DNA from: Coenobita brevimanus
Taxonomy: Eukaryota; Arthropoda; Malacostraca; Decapoda; Coenobitidae
Length of the DNA stretch: 64,000 bases
Direction of reading: 5' to 3'
NCBI GenBank assembly: GCA_032717465.1
Contig: CM064669.1
Coordinates: forward strand, 42,162,213-42,226,212
This document shows positions 47,898 through 60,161 of the stretch, one piece after another. Position 1 is the first letter of the stretch, and every line of letters starts with the position of its first letter. The notes under the pieces are model-generated. The model was not told the origin of the DNA. It saw nothing but the letters and a program-made list of their open reading frames with translations, and made no database searches. The position numbers and the translations under genes were made by a program.

Positions 47898-48714
47898 AGG
47901 TACAAAAGACGTTAGTCCATAGCAAGGGAGTTTGGACAGCAGGGAACGGTGCCATACTCTGTCGCAGCGTTAGAAATACCAAGGGCTACTGAATAAGTTT
48001 CTCCATGAAGGTCAATTGATTGATGGATGGTATGAATTAGAAGACTGAGTATTTCAATGGTAGAGCTTTCGTGGCAAAAACCATATTATCTATCACCTAA
48101 TTACGTTGTTAGATTCAAGATGTTTAACAATGTGCTTATTAATTAAAGTTTCAAATACCTTACTAGGAGAAGATGTGACAGTTATTAGTCTGTAATCATA
48201 GGGGTCAGAGGAACTTCCTTTCTTCGGAATTGGGTGGCTATTGGCTTCTTTCCATGAATTTGGGAATGAAGAAGTATGTAAGCATAGCCTGAATAATTTA
48301 GCTAGAACAGAGGCAAGTTCAGGGGAACACTTTTTCAAAACAATTGGTGGAAATCCATCTGGGCCTGGACCTTTGTTGGTTGGTAAATTGTCTAGGATGG
48401 ATTTTATGTATCGTGTCTGTATTTTAAGTGGAACAATTTCGGGAGAGTCAAGTTCTAGTACTGGGATGTTTTGGCTGGCATAGTCTATGGTCGAATTTCT
48501 GGTAAATGTACTGGCAAGAATACCTGCTTTCCCACGCGGGTCATTTGTAATGTTGCCATCTGAAGATGTGAAAGAATTAAGAGTTGACCAGAATATTCTA
48601 TTGTCTTTAGGGTTGTTAAGTAGCTTTGATGCTTGCTTTTGAAGAAAGTTTGATTTAGCTAGATTTATTACAGCTTTTGCATGATTTCTAGCAATTTTAA
48701 ATTGAGAGAGTGAT

Positions 48715-49173
48715 TCAGATGTTTTTTGACTTTAAGTAAGAGTTATATGCTAATGACTTTTGGGCTGTTGCTCTGGCACAGTTGCCATCAAACCATTTTG
48801 GAGAGTTCGATCTTTTTGTGAACTGTTGACATGGTATGAATAAATCCGTACCAGCTATTATTAAGTCGCAAATGTGGGACTGGGTAGAATTGGGATCACT
48901 AGAGAAGAAAGACTGCCATGGAATGTCAGCAAGATAATTTCTAAATCCATCCCAGTCTGCCCTATCAAAGTGCCATCGGGTCACCCTGACAGGTTCAGAA
49001 CGGGGAGGTGTGGGAGGGTTAACTAATGAATCTTTGATGAGATTGTGGTCAGAGGATCCAAGTGGTGACAGTACCTCTATCATGTATTGATCTGGATTAT
49101 TTGTCAAGAATAAATCCAAAAGATGGGCATTATGGTCAGGATTATCAGGTATTCTGGTTGGTTGCTTTACCAT
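48715..49173 (-). pseudogene. LINE endonuclease C-terminal part and linker
   Basis: A 152-codon segment contains KQPTRIPDNPDHNAHLLDLF, then SPLGSSDHNLIK (the conserved SDH of AP-type endonucleases), then a linker with PKWFDGNCARATAQKS. It precedes the RT in the same element. The N-terminal catalytic residues of the endonuclease are lost to 5' truncation. Confidence 0.85.
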
Positions 49174-49351
49174 CTGCGTGAGACTAAACGATTCTGCAAA
49201 CAGCTAGCACTCTAGACCAGCGTCGTCAGTCCTGGCAGAATGCAATGATCATTCAACATTAAGTACGTTAAAATCGCTCAAAATGGTAATTTTGGTCCTA
49301 AGCTCGGCTGCGGAAACAAAGAGGGTAGTAAGCATGTTCTGTATGAGTCGC

Positions 49352-49355
<4 letters not shown>

Positions 49356-49432
<77 letters not shown>
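49356..49432. repeat. (GT)n microsatellite
   Basis: 77 bp of GT. The counterpart in copy B at 58,760-58,800 is shorter and interrupted. Confidence 0.97.
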
Positions 49433-49434
<2 letters not shown>

Positions 49435-49439
49435 GGGAA

Positions 49440-50160
49440 GTTATGGCGATAAAGAAAAATCTGAGGCACAGGTTAAGTCGTGATATACGGTGCAAAAAAC
49501 AAAATGAAAGGGGAAGAACGGGAATAACAAGCTGCACGGAGGAGAGAATGGAGAGCAAACGCTCGGAAGAGACAGGAATTGGAACACTACCAGAAGAAAA
49601 AAAAAAAAAACGAGCGTAATGGAAAATGGGAAGAAGAGGGGAGAAAGAGGAAGAGGAGAAGAACAGAGTGAGGGGAACGAGTGATAAATGTTGTACAGGA
49701 ACAAGGGGAAGAAATAGAGTAACAGGCTGCGAGGAGACGAGAAAAGGATTGAGGATAGAATCAGGCTGAAGCACAACAGTACCTCTTAAAAAAAAGTATA
49801 TAAATTAGTTCGTTAGCTTAAATTGCATTGAGTTCGAGAGCAGGAAACGACGGAGACTAAATAATACTGCTGAAAAAGAGATTGCAAGCAGAATGTGGTC
49901 AGATAAAAAGAACGAGAACGAAGAGGAGAAGGGTAAACTAATATGGAGTGGCAGTCTGGCAGAGAGAAAAAAAAAAAATGGAAAAAGAAGGCTTGAAAGA
50001 GAAGATAAGGAGAGAGAAGAAAAATGAGAAGGAAGAGAAGGAAACCCGGAGGAGTGAAGGAGGAAAAAAAGGTAGGAAGAGAAGGAGGATGAGACTGAGA
50101 AGGAAGAGGAAACGAAAAAAGAAATTAACAAAATTATGAAGAGAAACCAGGAAAAAGAAA
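49440..50160. repeat. Purine-rich strand-asymmetric tract, copy A
   Basis: The plus strand is mostly A and G, with words such as gaggagaagaacaga and gaagagaaggaggat. ORFs on either strand here are low complexity (E/K/R rich or S/F/L rich). The counterpart is 58,950-59,700. Confidence 0.8.
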
Positions 50161-50474
50161 TGGTGGAATAGAATTATGTAGATAACATATGTGTTGATCT
50201 TAATACCTTGTGGTAGTTTTTATGGCCGTGTGCTGGTGTTTTTGACGCTGTTATGGTGTTAATGATCCATTACATTTTTTTTTTTTTTATGAGCATGTGG
50301 TTGTACTTGTAATTATACAGGGTGTCCACAAAAGAATGGTACAACTTTGAAGTATTGCAACAATTCTTAAAACTCTCAAACTGGGTAATATTAACACACA
50401 ACGTACAGTAGTCTTGTGAGGTTTGCCTGTGCATCTTCATGGGCATTCAATTTGTGCCCCATTTGTGGCACGGA

Positions 50475-51485
50475 CTAAATCATTCGGGCACTCATTTTCC
50501 ATCCACACATTCTCCAACATTCGTTGGTTACGAGGCCACAGCTGTTGTGATTCGTTCTTTTAACTGAACAATGTCTCGCACCTTTGTAACTTAGACTCTG
50601 TTTTTTTACATATCCCCATAGGAATAAATCGGCAGGTGTAAGGCCTGGTGATATTGGTGGCCACGTGAGGGGTCCATCGCCCACCCAGCGGTCTGCTACC
50701 CACTCACTGAGAAACTCGCGGACATCTATCGACTAATGTGGAGACACTCCATCTAGGAAAAATAAGTTCTGTTGCCATTCGTCAAACAGTGGAGCCACAA
50801 ACAACTGAAACATTCCAAGTACACATTTCCAGTGTTTTTTTTTTTTTTTTTTTTTTTTTATAGCGACAAAGAATAGTCCGATAATCTTGTCACGAATAAT
50901 CACATCACACATTCACTTTTGGACTGTCTTTTTCAGCCCCACGATAAACATGTGACATTTCCGATCTCCATGTTTGACAGTTTTGTTTGTTTGCTCTCCC
51001 GCATGTGTGAAACGTTGCTTCATCAATAAGCACAACGTGGTTCAAGTACCCAGGGCTGTGTTCCAAGCTGTCCAGCATGTTCAGTGCGAAGTCTTTTCTT
51101 GTAATCGTCAACTTGTATCTGCTGCAGCACTTGGAATTTGTACGGATGCAACTGCAACCGTTTCTGCAGAACTTTGTGAACAGTTGCTTAGGGAATTTGC
51201 AGCTTATAACTTGCATGGTGAACTGGCTTTGTTGGACATTTTTCAAAGGCAGCACTTATTCGCGAAGTGACCACCTTTAGTATTCGATGTTTCCTACGAC
51301 GTTTTTTTTTTTTTTAATACAGAACCGGTTTCCTTGAACTTTTTCGGCCATGCATTCAAATCCCTTCGCGTAGGAGGTGGTTTTTGAATTATAGTCCTGA
51401 ACTTTCTTGGCACCTGTACTGCAGAGTATTTGGATTCAGCCATCCACAGCACACATTTTGCTTTTTCCTGAAGAATAAACATCAT
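50475..51485 (-). pseudogene. Mariner-like transposase, broken
   Basis: The N-terminal part (51485-51294) reads EKAKCVLWMAESKYSAVQV then AWPKKFKETGSVLKKKK, a helix-turn-helix DNA-binding region. The middle part (51255-50905) includes NMLDSLEHSPGYLNHVVLID and then DEATFH, with the first catalytic aspartate, and ends KDSPKVNV. A FLDGVSPH-like stretch near 50,760 would hold the second aspartate. The last part (50684-50475) reads GDGPLTWPPISPGLTPADLF, where the third catalytic aspartate, usually in SPDLTP, is glycine. Frameshifts and stops separate the parts, so the enzyme is dead. Confidence 0.85.
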
Positions 51486-51493
51486 TCAATCTG

Positions 51494-51526
<33 letters not shown>

Positions 51527-51549
51527 ATATATATATATATATATATACA

Positions 51550-51582
<33 letters not shown>
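51494..51582. repeat. Poly-A and (TA)n array
   Basis: A 31-bp A run followed by interrupted TA repeats, within the mariner-like element. Confidence 0.95.
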
Positions 51583-51585
<3 letters not shown>

Positions 51586-52030
51586 TAAAACTTTATTATA
51601 TGTGACTACTTGTGGACGTTTCATCACTACAGCTTCTATAGATAAAAAGATATGAATAGGTAAAGTTGTATCATTCATTTGTTGACACCCTGTACAGTAT
51701 ATCAGGTGGCGGTGTTGATGACCATTTTTAAATAGATTTTTGCATTTAATTTCACAACATATTGTGAAGGAAGGGCACTTTATTTTGGTCATACAGGTTA
51801 GAAGTAATGGAATAAGACTATAACCCGTAGACTATATGATGTAGGAAGAGGGAGAGGGGGTACAGAGATGAGGATATGCTGCAGTGGGGAGGACGACACT
51901 AATGTTTAAAATAAGATGTGCCTTGCTTTGCCGCAGTAACACTTCACTGTATTAGAAAGGTGAATAAATCTGTAGAGTGTCCGGGAAGAAAGAGAAAATT
52001 GTTTAGCGATGGAGGTGAGGTGAGGTGTAG

Positions 52031-54440
52031 GGAGTGCCAGACTGAGTCCCTCCAAGTAGTTATGCAAGGTAGCAACGGGCTGTGTAAACTAAGGTTGTTT
52101 GGAAAATTCTGTTCAGAGGGACAACCTTCCTTTCGATTACAGTAGTCTATAAAAAATACACAGGAAAAAAGTGAAAGCTAGCTCTTTAGAGATAAAACTG
52201 TTTATAAACTGGAAAGAAAGGAAGCTACTTAGAGGGAAGAAAAAAGAAATGCAGCTCCTGTCCTTAAAGTAAATGCTATGATGACAATTTTCATTTTATC
52301 TACGGACGATAATTTTCAGATTAAAGCAGGCGTCTGGCAATGGAGTTATTACAAGGAAAGCCGATCTTCCCATCGAAAAATCTCGCTTGAGGTCAATAAA
52401 ATCGACTGGAGACAGAAAAAAAAAAACACCAAAGTCAATTTCAAAGTCAATTTTTTATTTGCCAGAGTAACATACATACATATATTGTACATACACAGAA
52501 GAAACTATACCATCGTCATGGTGGGAAAAGGGTTGAGAATCCCTGCCGCTGGAAAATATTTGCATTTTGATATCCAAAGAGAAGTTAACCAGCTCAGTAC
52601 TAAGATCAGAAAAATAATAATGACGTCAGTAAAATCGGTTTTTGAAGAATCATAAATCTGTCTGCTGATTATACGATATTCGAGCCAAATACCACAGAAA
52701 CTGGACGAAAAATTGTCAGGTAACGTGTGAAAATAATATTTTCATTGTTCGTATTTAAGATATTGTTGTGTGCTTAGTTATTCACGCAATTACAGAGTGA
52801 TGTATGTTCTTTTATTTATTAAAACATGCATGCAACAGGTGTGGTGGTCGAGCCTCAATACTGATAGAAATGCAGTCTGTTATGAGCTTCCCGTTTTCTA
52901 CGATTAATTTCTTTGTGAGAGAATGTACGGTGAGGAAGTGATTCCCCCCTCCACCTTCCCCCCCGAACCCCTACCACTTGCTGTACAGTTAATTTACCCT
53001 TGTTCGAGAGCGGTTGTGGGAGTGGATCTGCGTATTTTACGGTGTTTTACGATAATTAATGGCGTTTGACGGCAACAGTTACGGTGATATGCTTGTATAG
53101 AGAGGGTGAGTGACCTGGAGTATCGTCACGGGAGCCAAGGTAAGGTAAATTATCCGTCGTACCGAGCCTCTCTCAGATATCTTCTCAGCCGGCTTTGAAT
53201 TATTTGTCAGCCCCTTTTCATATTTTATTCCCATTATACTATGAACACGATATCAGTTCTATTTATTGTTAGTGTGACTGAGTTGTGGTAGCAATGTTTG
53301 ATTTTCTTGGTTATTGAGGACAGTTTCTAATAACTGAAATTGTGAAGAACTGATAATGGAGAGAGAAACTTTATGCAGTCATTAGGGAAAGTACCTGTGA
53401 ATGGGAAGGCGGTGGTGGCCAGCGTGCCCTTCCTTCTCCACAAAGCATATTAAAGGAAAACTGTGTGGGACGCAAACCCTTTCCAGTGCCCTCCGAAGTT
53501 GCGCTCGGGCCGAACTCAACTTTTTGTTTTTCCCCCAACAATCATGTTGGTAACGTCGGATCGAGTCTCTCAGGAAAAGACTGGGCAACGTCTCTCACAG
53601 TCATACTCCCAAACAAAGTTAGGTATTATGGTAGGTTAGCGTAAGGTTAGGCCTAAGTTGGTACGGTATAGGTTGGCTTAATGTTAAAACACGGTTTTCT
53701 GGTGATTTTTTTTTTTTTTTTTAATAGCCGAATTCTTTCATCTGTTCTCGAGCGAAGACGCGACGATGCCGAATCATTTCTACCTGAACTCGCTTCGACG
53801 GAGCCAGTATGACTGGATGACTAAGTGTACCCGAAAAAAAAAAAAAAAGTGCAGTAAAAACGTGCCTTATATTGAGGAATTTCGCATTTGGATTGGGTGA
53901 GAATTGTCTATTTGCGCGGAAAGTATTTATGTATTGCAGTCATCTTGGTCTCATACATAATGTGTCGTAGTACTTATCATCGTTATCTTCTCTGTGAATA
54001 TTACCTTTAACATCATTATCGTCATGGTCAGCACCACTATTACTGTTTATTATCACTACCATCATCACCATCATCTTCATCCCGACCCATATTCCTTCCT
54101 AATATAATGGGTTGAAGTTAAAGAAATAGCAGTATCACGTGGTTCCTGGTGTACAGCTAAAACCTGCAGTTCCAGCTTTGAACCGTTTAGCGCTGAGGGT
54201 CATACAACTGACTCTTAGCTGAATAAAATGGTTTGTCGGTGGATTGATGAGAATAATGAGTTGTTCTGGCCATGGAAGACTGAATGATAACAGTACTAAC
54301 ACACAGGCAGCTTTATACAATCGTCTGACAGCTGGTACAGAATACTGGAGTTATCTCGACTTGCAGTGGGTTAACTGGAACAATAATTTCATAGATAAAT
54401 ACATTGGCAGTCAGCGCCTTCAGCTAGAGGCCATCTTGTT
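52031..54440. other. Unique-looking DNA, no supported gene
   Basis: The longest ORF (52278-52655, 125 codons, plus) has no recognisable domain, is A/T rich and contains homopolymer lysine codons; I do not call it. A ggttagg-like cluster lies near 53,620-53,690. T and A homopolymers lie near 53,706 and 53,835. Confidence 0.5.
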
Positions 54441-54447
54441 CATTTTA

Positions 54448-54451
<4 letters not shown>

Positions 54452-54478
<27 letters not shown>

Positions 54479-54530
54479 CAGTACACACACACACACACAC
54501 ACTCTCCAGTACACACACACACACTCTCTC

Positions 54531-54622
<92 letters not shown>
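54452..54622. repeat. (CT)n and (CA)n compound microsatellite
   Basis: CT 54452-54478, CA 54481-54500, a second short CA, then about 92 bp of CT to 54,622. Confidence 0.97.
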
Positions 54623-54625
<3 letters not shown>

Positions 54626-55391
54626 ACTGTTGAGTCTGTATGAGACCTGTGGCAAAATACTTTCAGTGTAATCTTTGTTGCTCCTCAGTGACAAAATTTC
54701 CGTAATCTCGCAGTTCTGCTTCAGAAATTATTTATTATTCATCGTCACCATCCGCAATCTCATCTTCGAAATATTACTGTATTTCAATATCTTACTCGTT
54801 CGAGCATAAAAGTGTCCTTTACGTACCGGTATGTTTTCTGTTCCCTGGAATAATTTTTTGCCATTTTTAATTCATTAAAACTAAACAGTTCTTTATTGTG
54901 GACAGGAAGAGGAAATTTTAAAGACTTCATGTTTTATGTCGAATTAAGAAAACGAAAATGAGTTAATATGAAATCCCAGAGTAAAGAAACTTTATTGATA
55001 AGTATTATCATAAAATAACAACAAGACATTTATTAAGAAAAAGTTTGCAACCGAACATGACACATTCCAGACACTCTAGTTTTGTAGACTTTCCTTGATG
55101 CTAACCTTAACTTTACCTAATACAGTATTGCACCAATATAATTAGGGGAAAAGCCAGCAATGAATACATTTATAGAGGCTTTCGCACTTATTAAAATTCC
55201 TTCCTTCCAGAAAAAAAAAAAAACAAAGATAATATTGTAAAAGCCGTCGGATGTTTGTGCAGAACCATCACTACGGTTGTCATGGTTACGTGAATTCACA
55301 CTTCGGCCCTCTATTATCCTCAGCTCCAGGAATTCCCAGCCTAGTACGAGTTTCTTCCGAATTCCCTCATTCGTTCATCAAGTTTTATTCC

Positions 55392-55424
<33 letters not shown>

Positions 55425-55990
55425 ACCCCCTCCCCTCTCTCCAAAGGGAGGAGGGAAAAATGATGCATCAAAAATAAGGACGGAGAAAAAAATGGGGAGG
55501 GTGGATGGAATCACATTATAAATCCATGAAAGTCAGCCTTTTCACTGGGGACAATTCTGAGTGAAAAGAACAAGGAGTCAATTCAGCACGCCTACACCTT
55601 CATCCTCGTGTTTTCCTCGGGCCGTGATCTTATGAAATATGGAGATTTCCAAACACCCCTTCCTCAGCGATTCATTTTGCATGGTACACTTCATCCACGA
55701 CACTGCCATGACGTACTTTATATTCCATTATTGCAACCACTAGACGATTTATTGAGCATTGGAGAGAGAGCGAGAGACTGCAGAGGACACATAAAGCCTT
55801 TATTCCTTCACTACTAAACGTGTATGGCTGAGTGAAATTATCTGGTGATGGCAAAAATGTAAGTTAAAAATACGTTGTTCAGTTTAAAGAGTTCGTTACT
55901 TCCTACAGCATTATATAGTTTATTGTATTTTATGTATTTATATATGTACTTTGTCATTTTCATTCAGTATGGTCTTAACACTGGCAGATA
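54623..55990. other. Unique-looking DNA, no gene seen
   Basis: Short ORFs without motifs. A 29-bp A run lies at 55,395-55,423. Confidence 0.5.
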
Positions 55991-55999
55991 CATGTGGAG

Positions 56000-56790
56000 C
56001 ATGTGTACTGTAGTGTGGTTGTGGGGACTGGGTAACGTGGTTGTAGTGGGGAGTGTAGCGTGGTGGTGGCGAGAAGTGGATAGTGCTGTGGTGGTGGGGA
56101 GTGTGATTGTAGTGGGGAGTGGGGAGTGTGCTTGTGGTGGGGAATGGGGAGAGCGGTTATGATGGAGAGTGTGGTTGTGGTGGGGAGTGTGGATGCGATG
56201 GGGAGTGAAATGTGGTGGTGGGGAGGGTGTAGTGTGCTTGTGGTGGCAAGGGTGTAGTGTGATGGTGATGGGAAGTGTGGTGTGGTAGAGGTGGTAGGAA
56301 GGGTGTAGAGTGGTGGTGGTGGAACGTGTAGTGTGGTTGTGGTGGTGGTGGTGGAACGTGTAGTGTGGTTTTGGGAAGGCTGTAGTGTGGTGGTGGGAAG
56401 GCTGTAATGTGATGGTGGGGAGGCTGTAGTGTGTAGGTGAAGAGGGTGCTGTGTGTGGATGGTGGCGAGGGTTCAGTGTGGTGCCAGGGAGCATGTAGAA
56501 TGGTGGTGGTGGGAAGCGTGTAATGTGGTGGTGGTGGGGAGTGTGTAGTGTAGTGGTGGGGAGGGTGTAGTGTAGTGGTGGGGAGGGTTTAGTGTGGTGG
56601 TGATAGGAAAGATTTACAGTAGTGTCGGGGTAGTGTGGTTGTGGAGAGGATATTGTGTGGTGGTGGTGGGAATCGTTTATTGTGATGGTGGGGAGAGTGT
56701 TGCGTAGTGATAGGAAGGTTGCGGTGTGGTGGTGATGGGGAGGGTGTAGGGTGATGGTGGTGGGAAGTGCATAGTGTGTTAGAGTGTAAG
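56000..56790. repeat. G/T-rich minisatellite
   Basis: The plus strand repeats gtgtagtgtggtggtggggag and variants for nearly 800 bp. The 290-codon H/T/P-rich minus-strand ORF is a translation of this repeat, not a gene. Many GGGG and GGTGG runs are present. Confidence 0.9.
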
Positions 56791-56908
56791 GATTAGTGAT
56801 GTGTGATGTAGGTAACAGCTGTGTGTTAAGCCTCATCCATCTAGTAACATTGTAACTATGGACGGAATTTCACTTTATGCATTTCGCCAACAACTAATTT
56901 TACGACAG

Positions 56909-57238
56909 TGTCACGGGGTTTTTATAATATCACGGTGTATTTTAAAATAAATAAATGCTTAAATATTATTTAAATTGATAATAATATTCAATAATATTGA
57001 AGAGCAGAGGCGTGGCTAACGGTTGAGGCGCGAACAATAAAGAAACAATAGTATCGCTCAGTACAGCACTTAGTGACGTGCATTTAATCGGTCACTTTTG
57101 AAAACAGTGACGAATGTTTTGAAAAGTATACCCCGAAATGGAGAGAGAAACGGTTAACTGAGCGATACACAGTGAGTTTTCCACTAATAGTTCGTGGCTT
57201 CTCACAAAAGGGAAATGTCGCGAACTTGATTCATGACA
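56909..57238 (-). mobile_element. Solo LTR, short variant of the Gypsy LTR family
   Basis: It starts tgtcacggggttttta and ends catgaca, like the LTRs at 6473-13634, and is flanked by a perfect 5-bp duplication GACAG (56904-56908 and 57239-57243). At 330 bp it lacks the central 700 bp of the long LTR but keeps the tgagcgat(a) and ttcgtggctt blocks. It is an independent insertion of a related element. Confidence 0.85.
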
Positions 57239-57243
57239 GACAG

Positions 57244-57890
57244 TATGTGGGAAGAGAAATGGGAGTCTAAAGAGGGAAGGCAGATGAGCGAAAACAGGGT
57301 ATTAAAAAGGATGGAAACGAGGAACAGGGGAGATTGGATGATATGATAGATAGATATCGGTAGATAAATAAAAAGAGAGAGAGGAGAAAGGAATATAATC
57401 GAGTAAAATGTAGCAGAGAATTGAGCATTGGTAAATACAGTAAAATCTGGAAGAGAAATGGGGAGAAGTGAAGGCTGAATGACGAGTAATAAGGGCAGAG
57501 GAAAGAGGAAGTGGAGAGAGAGCCGGGGCAGGTGAGTAAATTGGCTGAGATCAAAGAACATTGCATGATGTAAGAAGAAGGCAACAGTAAGAGGTGCACG
57601 TAATACAGTTTTATCAGCAGGTTCTATAATGGGACGCTGGCAGGTTCAAAGTGACCAGCAGACAGTATGTGCACCCACGGGAAGACTGTCAGCTTTTGTT
57701 AGTGACAGATTTAGCCTTTCAGCATGTTCTGGTGTTTAATTATATAGATTGTTAACTATTGTGATTGTTGATAATATGGATGACAGTCGTACGATTTTCA
57801 TTATTAGGCCTGGCCTTAGTCATTCCAGTGTAGGCTGAGGGGAGCTTCATTCCCCCCCCCCTCCTTCTCTCTCTCGTACGCGCGCGCGCA
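57244..57890. other. Purine-rich then mixed DNA, no gene seen
   Basis: 57,244-57,600 is A/G rich on the plus strand. Minus-strand ORFs there are S/L/F-rich low complexity. Confidence 0.5.
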
Positions 57891-57906
57891 TACACACGCA
57901 CGCACG

Positions 57907-57977
<71 letters not shown>
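57890..57977. repeat. (CA)n microsatellite with CGCA flank
   Basis: CG/CA-alternating sequence followed by about 65 bp of CA. Confidence 0.96.
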
Positions 57978-57979
<2 letters not shown>

Positions 57980-58759
57980 TTTGCAAGCGTGAGTTTAGGG
58001 TGGGGGGGGGAAATCGTTGGGAAACACTTTTCTGATGCGAACTTAACAAATTCCTAAACAGGCGCCCTTTTCTGCATCGCACCCAGAAAATAGTATTTCA
58101 TGTTTTTGTGTGTATACCGTAGTTCTTCAGATCAATATAAAAATAAGATATTACAAGATGTGTTACTGACGTGGGATGAGAAAAATCGGGATTTGTAATG
58201 AATGTAAGTCTTAAGTGTGAGGTTTGTAAGTGAGACTTTGAGGAGTGATAATGAAGTGTGAGTGGTGAGGTTGTGGTGTGTGGGTATGAAGAGTGAGGTG
58301 TGGTATGAGTGATGAAGATTGTGGATGTAGGAATGAGCCAAGGTTGGGAGGGATGAGATAGGGTTGTGAGTGTTGAAATGGGTGAAAGTAGAAAGCATGG
58401 GTTAAGCCAGCGTGGTGAGAGGGGTTTAGGACGTGTATCCAAGATGTGAATGGTGCATGAGAGCAAAGGCAATGTTAAGATGTGGGGGATTAGGCAGAGG
58501 TGTGAAGGATTAGGTAGGGATCCGTGAAGTTTGGCAGAGATGGAAGAGATGAGAGTGGGCGTGAGGGGTGAGTCTGGATGTAAGGAATGAGACGGGATGA
58601 GGAGTGAGACAGTACCACAGTAGCTAAGGATCTGCCCGCTGTTTAGGCCCAGGTAGTGTGTAGGGAGCGGGCCTAATGCTAGGAATTAACTAAGTGACTC
58701 CTTTAAGCCCGTGCGCGTAATACACAGAGGGTAGTAAACATGTACAGTATGGGTCTTAG

Positions 58760-58790
<31 letters not shown>

Positions 58791-58800
58791 TGTGTGTGTG
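58760..58800. repeat. (TG)n microsatellite
   Basis: TG array with one TATG interruption. Confidence 0.95.
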
Positions 58801-60161
58801 TTAAATATATACGCTCGTACTGTAGCCATTTTTCCTGCACTGTCCCCACTCAAACCTCATTCTACACCGTCATTCCTTCTCTTCCTTCCCTTCCTCCATT
58901 CCCATCCTCCTCTCTCCCTCCCCTGTCCCCGCCCTTTCTGAAGGGGAGTGATGGCTATGAAGCAAGAGCAGAGGCACAGGTTGAGTCATTAATATATTGT
59001 GCAAAATATTAATTGAAAGAAGAAAGGGAACGACAAGCTGCTAGGAGGAGAGAAAAAGAGCAAACGTTCAGAAGTGATAGTAGGAACACTAGCAAAAGAT
59101 AAGAGAGATTAATGGAGAATGGTGAGAATATGGGAGGAAGATGAAGATGAAGAGTAGAGAAGGAGGACGAGGGGAAGGAATGATCAGTGATGTACAGAAA
59201 CAAGTGGCACAAACAGAATACTGTAACAAGGTGCAAACGGAGGAGAAAAATACTGTGGGTAGATACAGGATGAACCACAACAGTACCCACCCACCCACTC
59301 AAAAAAAGTTAGGTTAAGTTCGGTTGGGTTCGACGGGAGATAAAGGCGGAAGGAGGTACAAAATAATACCATCAAAAAAGAGGGTAGCTACAAGCAAAAT
59401 GTGGCAAAGCAAAATGAACGAGGAGGAGGGCGAGGAGTAGAGACAGCGGGTGGTAAATAAGTATTGAAAGGATGGGGGAAAAACAGAGGAGAAAGAAGAG
59501 GAGGAAGAGGAAGAAAGAGAAAAAGAAGAATGCGGAAGAAGAGAAGAAAAACTTAGAAGAAAGAGAAGAAACCGGAGGGGAGGGGAGAAGGAGTAAAAAA
59601 TGCAGGAAGAGATGAAAAAGTACAGTATATGAGTGACGAAGAAGAAAACTGAATGAAATTAAAAGATTATGAAGAGAAGACAGAAGAAAATGGTGGATAG
59701 ATTTGTGGAGAAGATAGCAAATGTATTGGTCTTGATATCTAGTTGTTTGCATTGCTGTGTTCATGTGTTTATGACTTGCCTGTGCGGTGGTGTTTATCAA
59801 CTTACTCATGTAGTATTGTTTATGACCATTTGGTTCTGCTTATCATATGTATTTCTCCCTGTATCAGATTGCAGTGTTTATGACCATTTTAAAATAGATT
59901 TTTGCATTTAATTAACAGCATACTCTGACAGAGGAGCAGTTTTCTTGCTTTGATCGTACAGTTTAGAGGTAATGGAATAAGGATGTTAGGTTATACGGTG
60001 AAGGGTAACGAAAGGGGACACTTGAGATGAGGATAAACTGCAGTGGTGGGGCGTGACAGCATAAAGTTTGAAATGAGAACTGCATTTCAGTGCTGCTGTA
60101 AGACATCATCGTCCTGGAAGTGAGAGCAGACTGACGAGAGACAAACAGGATGAGAGAGAAA

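Larger units (their letters stand above)
46806..49315 (-). mobile_element. Jockey-like LINE, copy 2, best preserved
   Basis: The minus strand covers the end of an endonuclease and most of a reverse transcriptase. A DFN motif near 49,275 and SSDHNLI near 49,040 mark the endonuclease. RT follows with a GPDGFPP block near 48,355 and FPNSWKEANSHPIPKKGSSS near 48,240. The 340-codon ORF at 47897-46875 then has VPQGSVLVPTLF, the catalytic YADDTTLH and a C-terminus ending near FMNGGHQ. Poly-T at 46806-46815 is the poly-A tail. Frameshifts and stops between 48,340 and 47,900 inactivate it. It is 5' truncated within the endonuclease. Confidence 0.88.
50316..51694 (-). mobile_element. Mariner-like (IS630/Tc1) element, decayed
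   Basis: Terminal inverted repeats TACAGGGTGTCCACAAAAGA and the reverse complement of TACAGGGTGTCAACAAATGA enclose 1.38 kb, with TA at both ends. Copy B lacks it at the matching place (near 59,860). The minus strand encodes a broken transposase. A poly-A run and TA arrays at 51,494-51,582 interrupt the left part of the 5' end. Confidence 0.85.
43090..52030. repeat. Segmental duplication, copy A (with three insertions)
   Basis: The pieces 43,090-43,790, 46,670-46,805, 49,316-50,315 and 51,695-52,030 match copy B at 58,085-61,250 in order and orientation. Shared words include gtagttcttcag, gggaccttcccgctgt against ggatctgcccgctgt, gagggtagtaa, gaggcacaggtt, and ttttaaatagatttttgcatttaatt. The interruptions are two LINEs and a mariner-like element. 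Copy B shows the empty sites. No gene is shared. Confidence 0.82.

Noticed and set aside
52278..52655. 125-codon ORF in unique-looking DNA
   Set aside because: No recognisable domain, A/T-rich with homopolymer codons, and no supporting neighbours; not enough to call a gene or exon.
53620..53690. ggttagg-like words resembling the arthropod telomere repeat
   Set aside because: Only a few irregular matches to TTAGG, no tandem array.
55964..56836. 290-codon minus-strand ORF rich in H, T and P
   Set aside because: It is the antisense translation of the G/T-rich minisatellite at 56,000-56,790, with no domain and no codon structure beyond the repeat.
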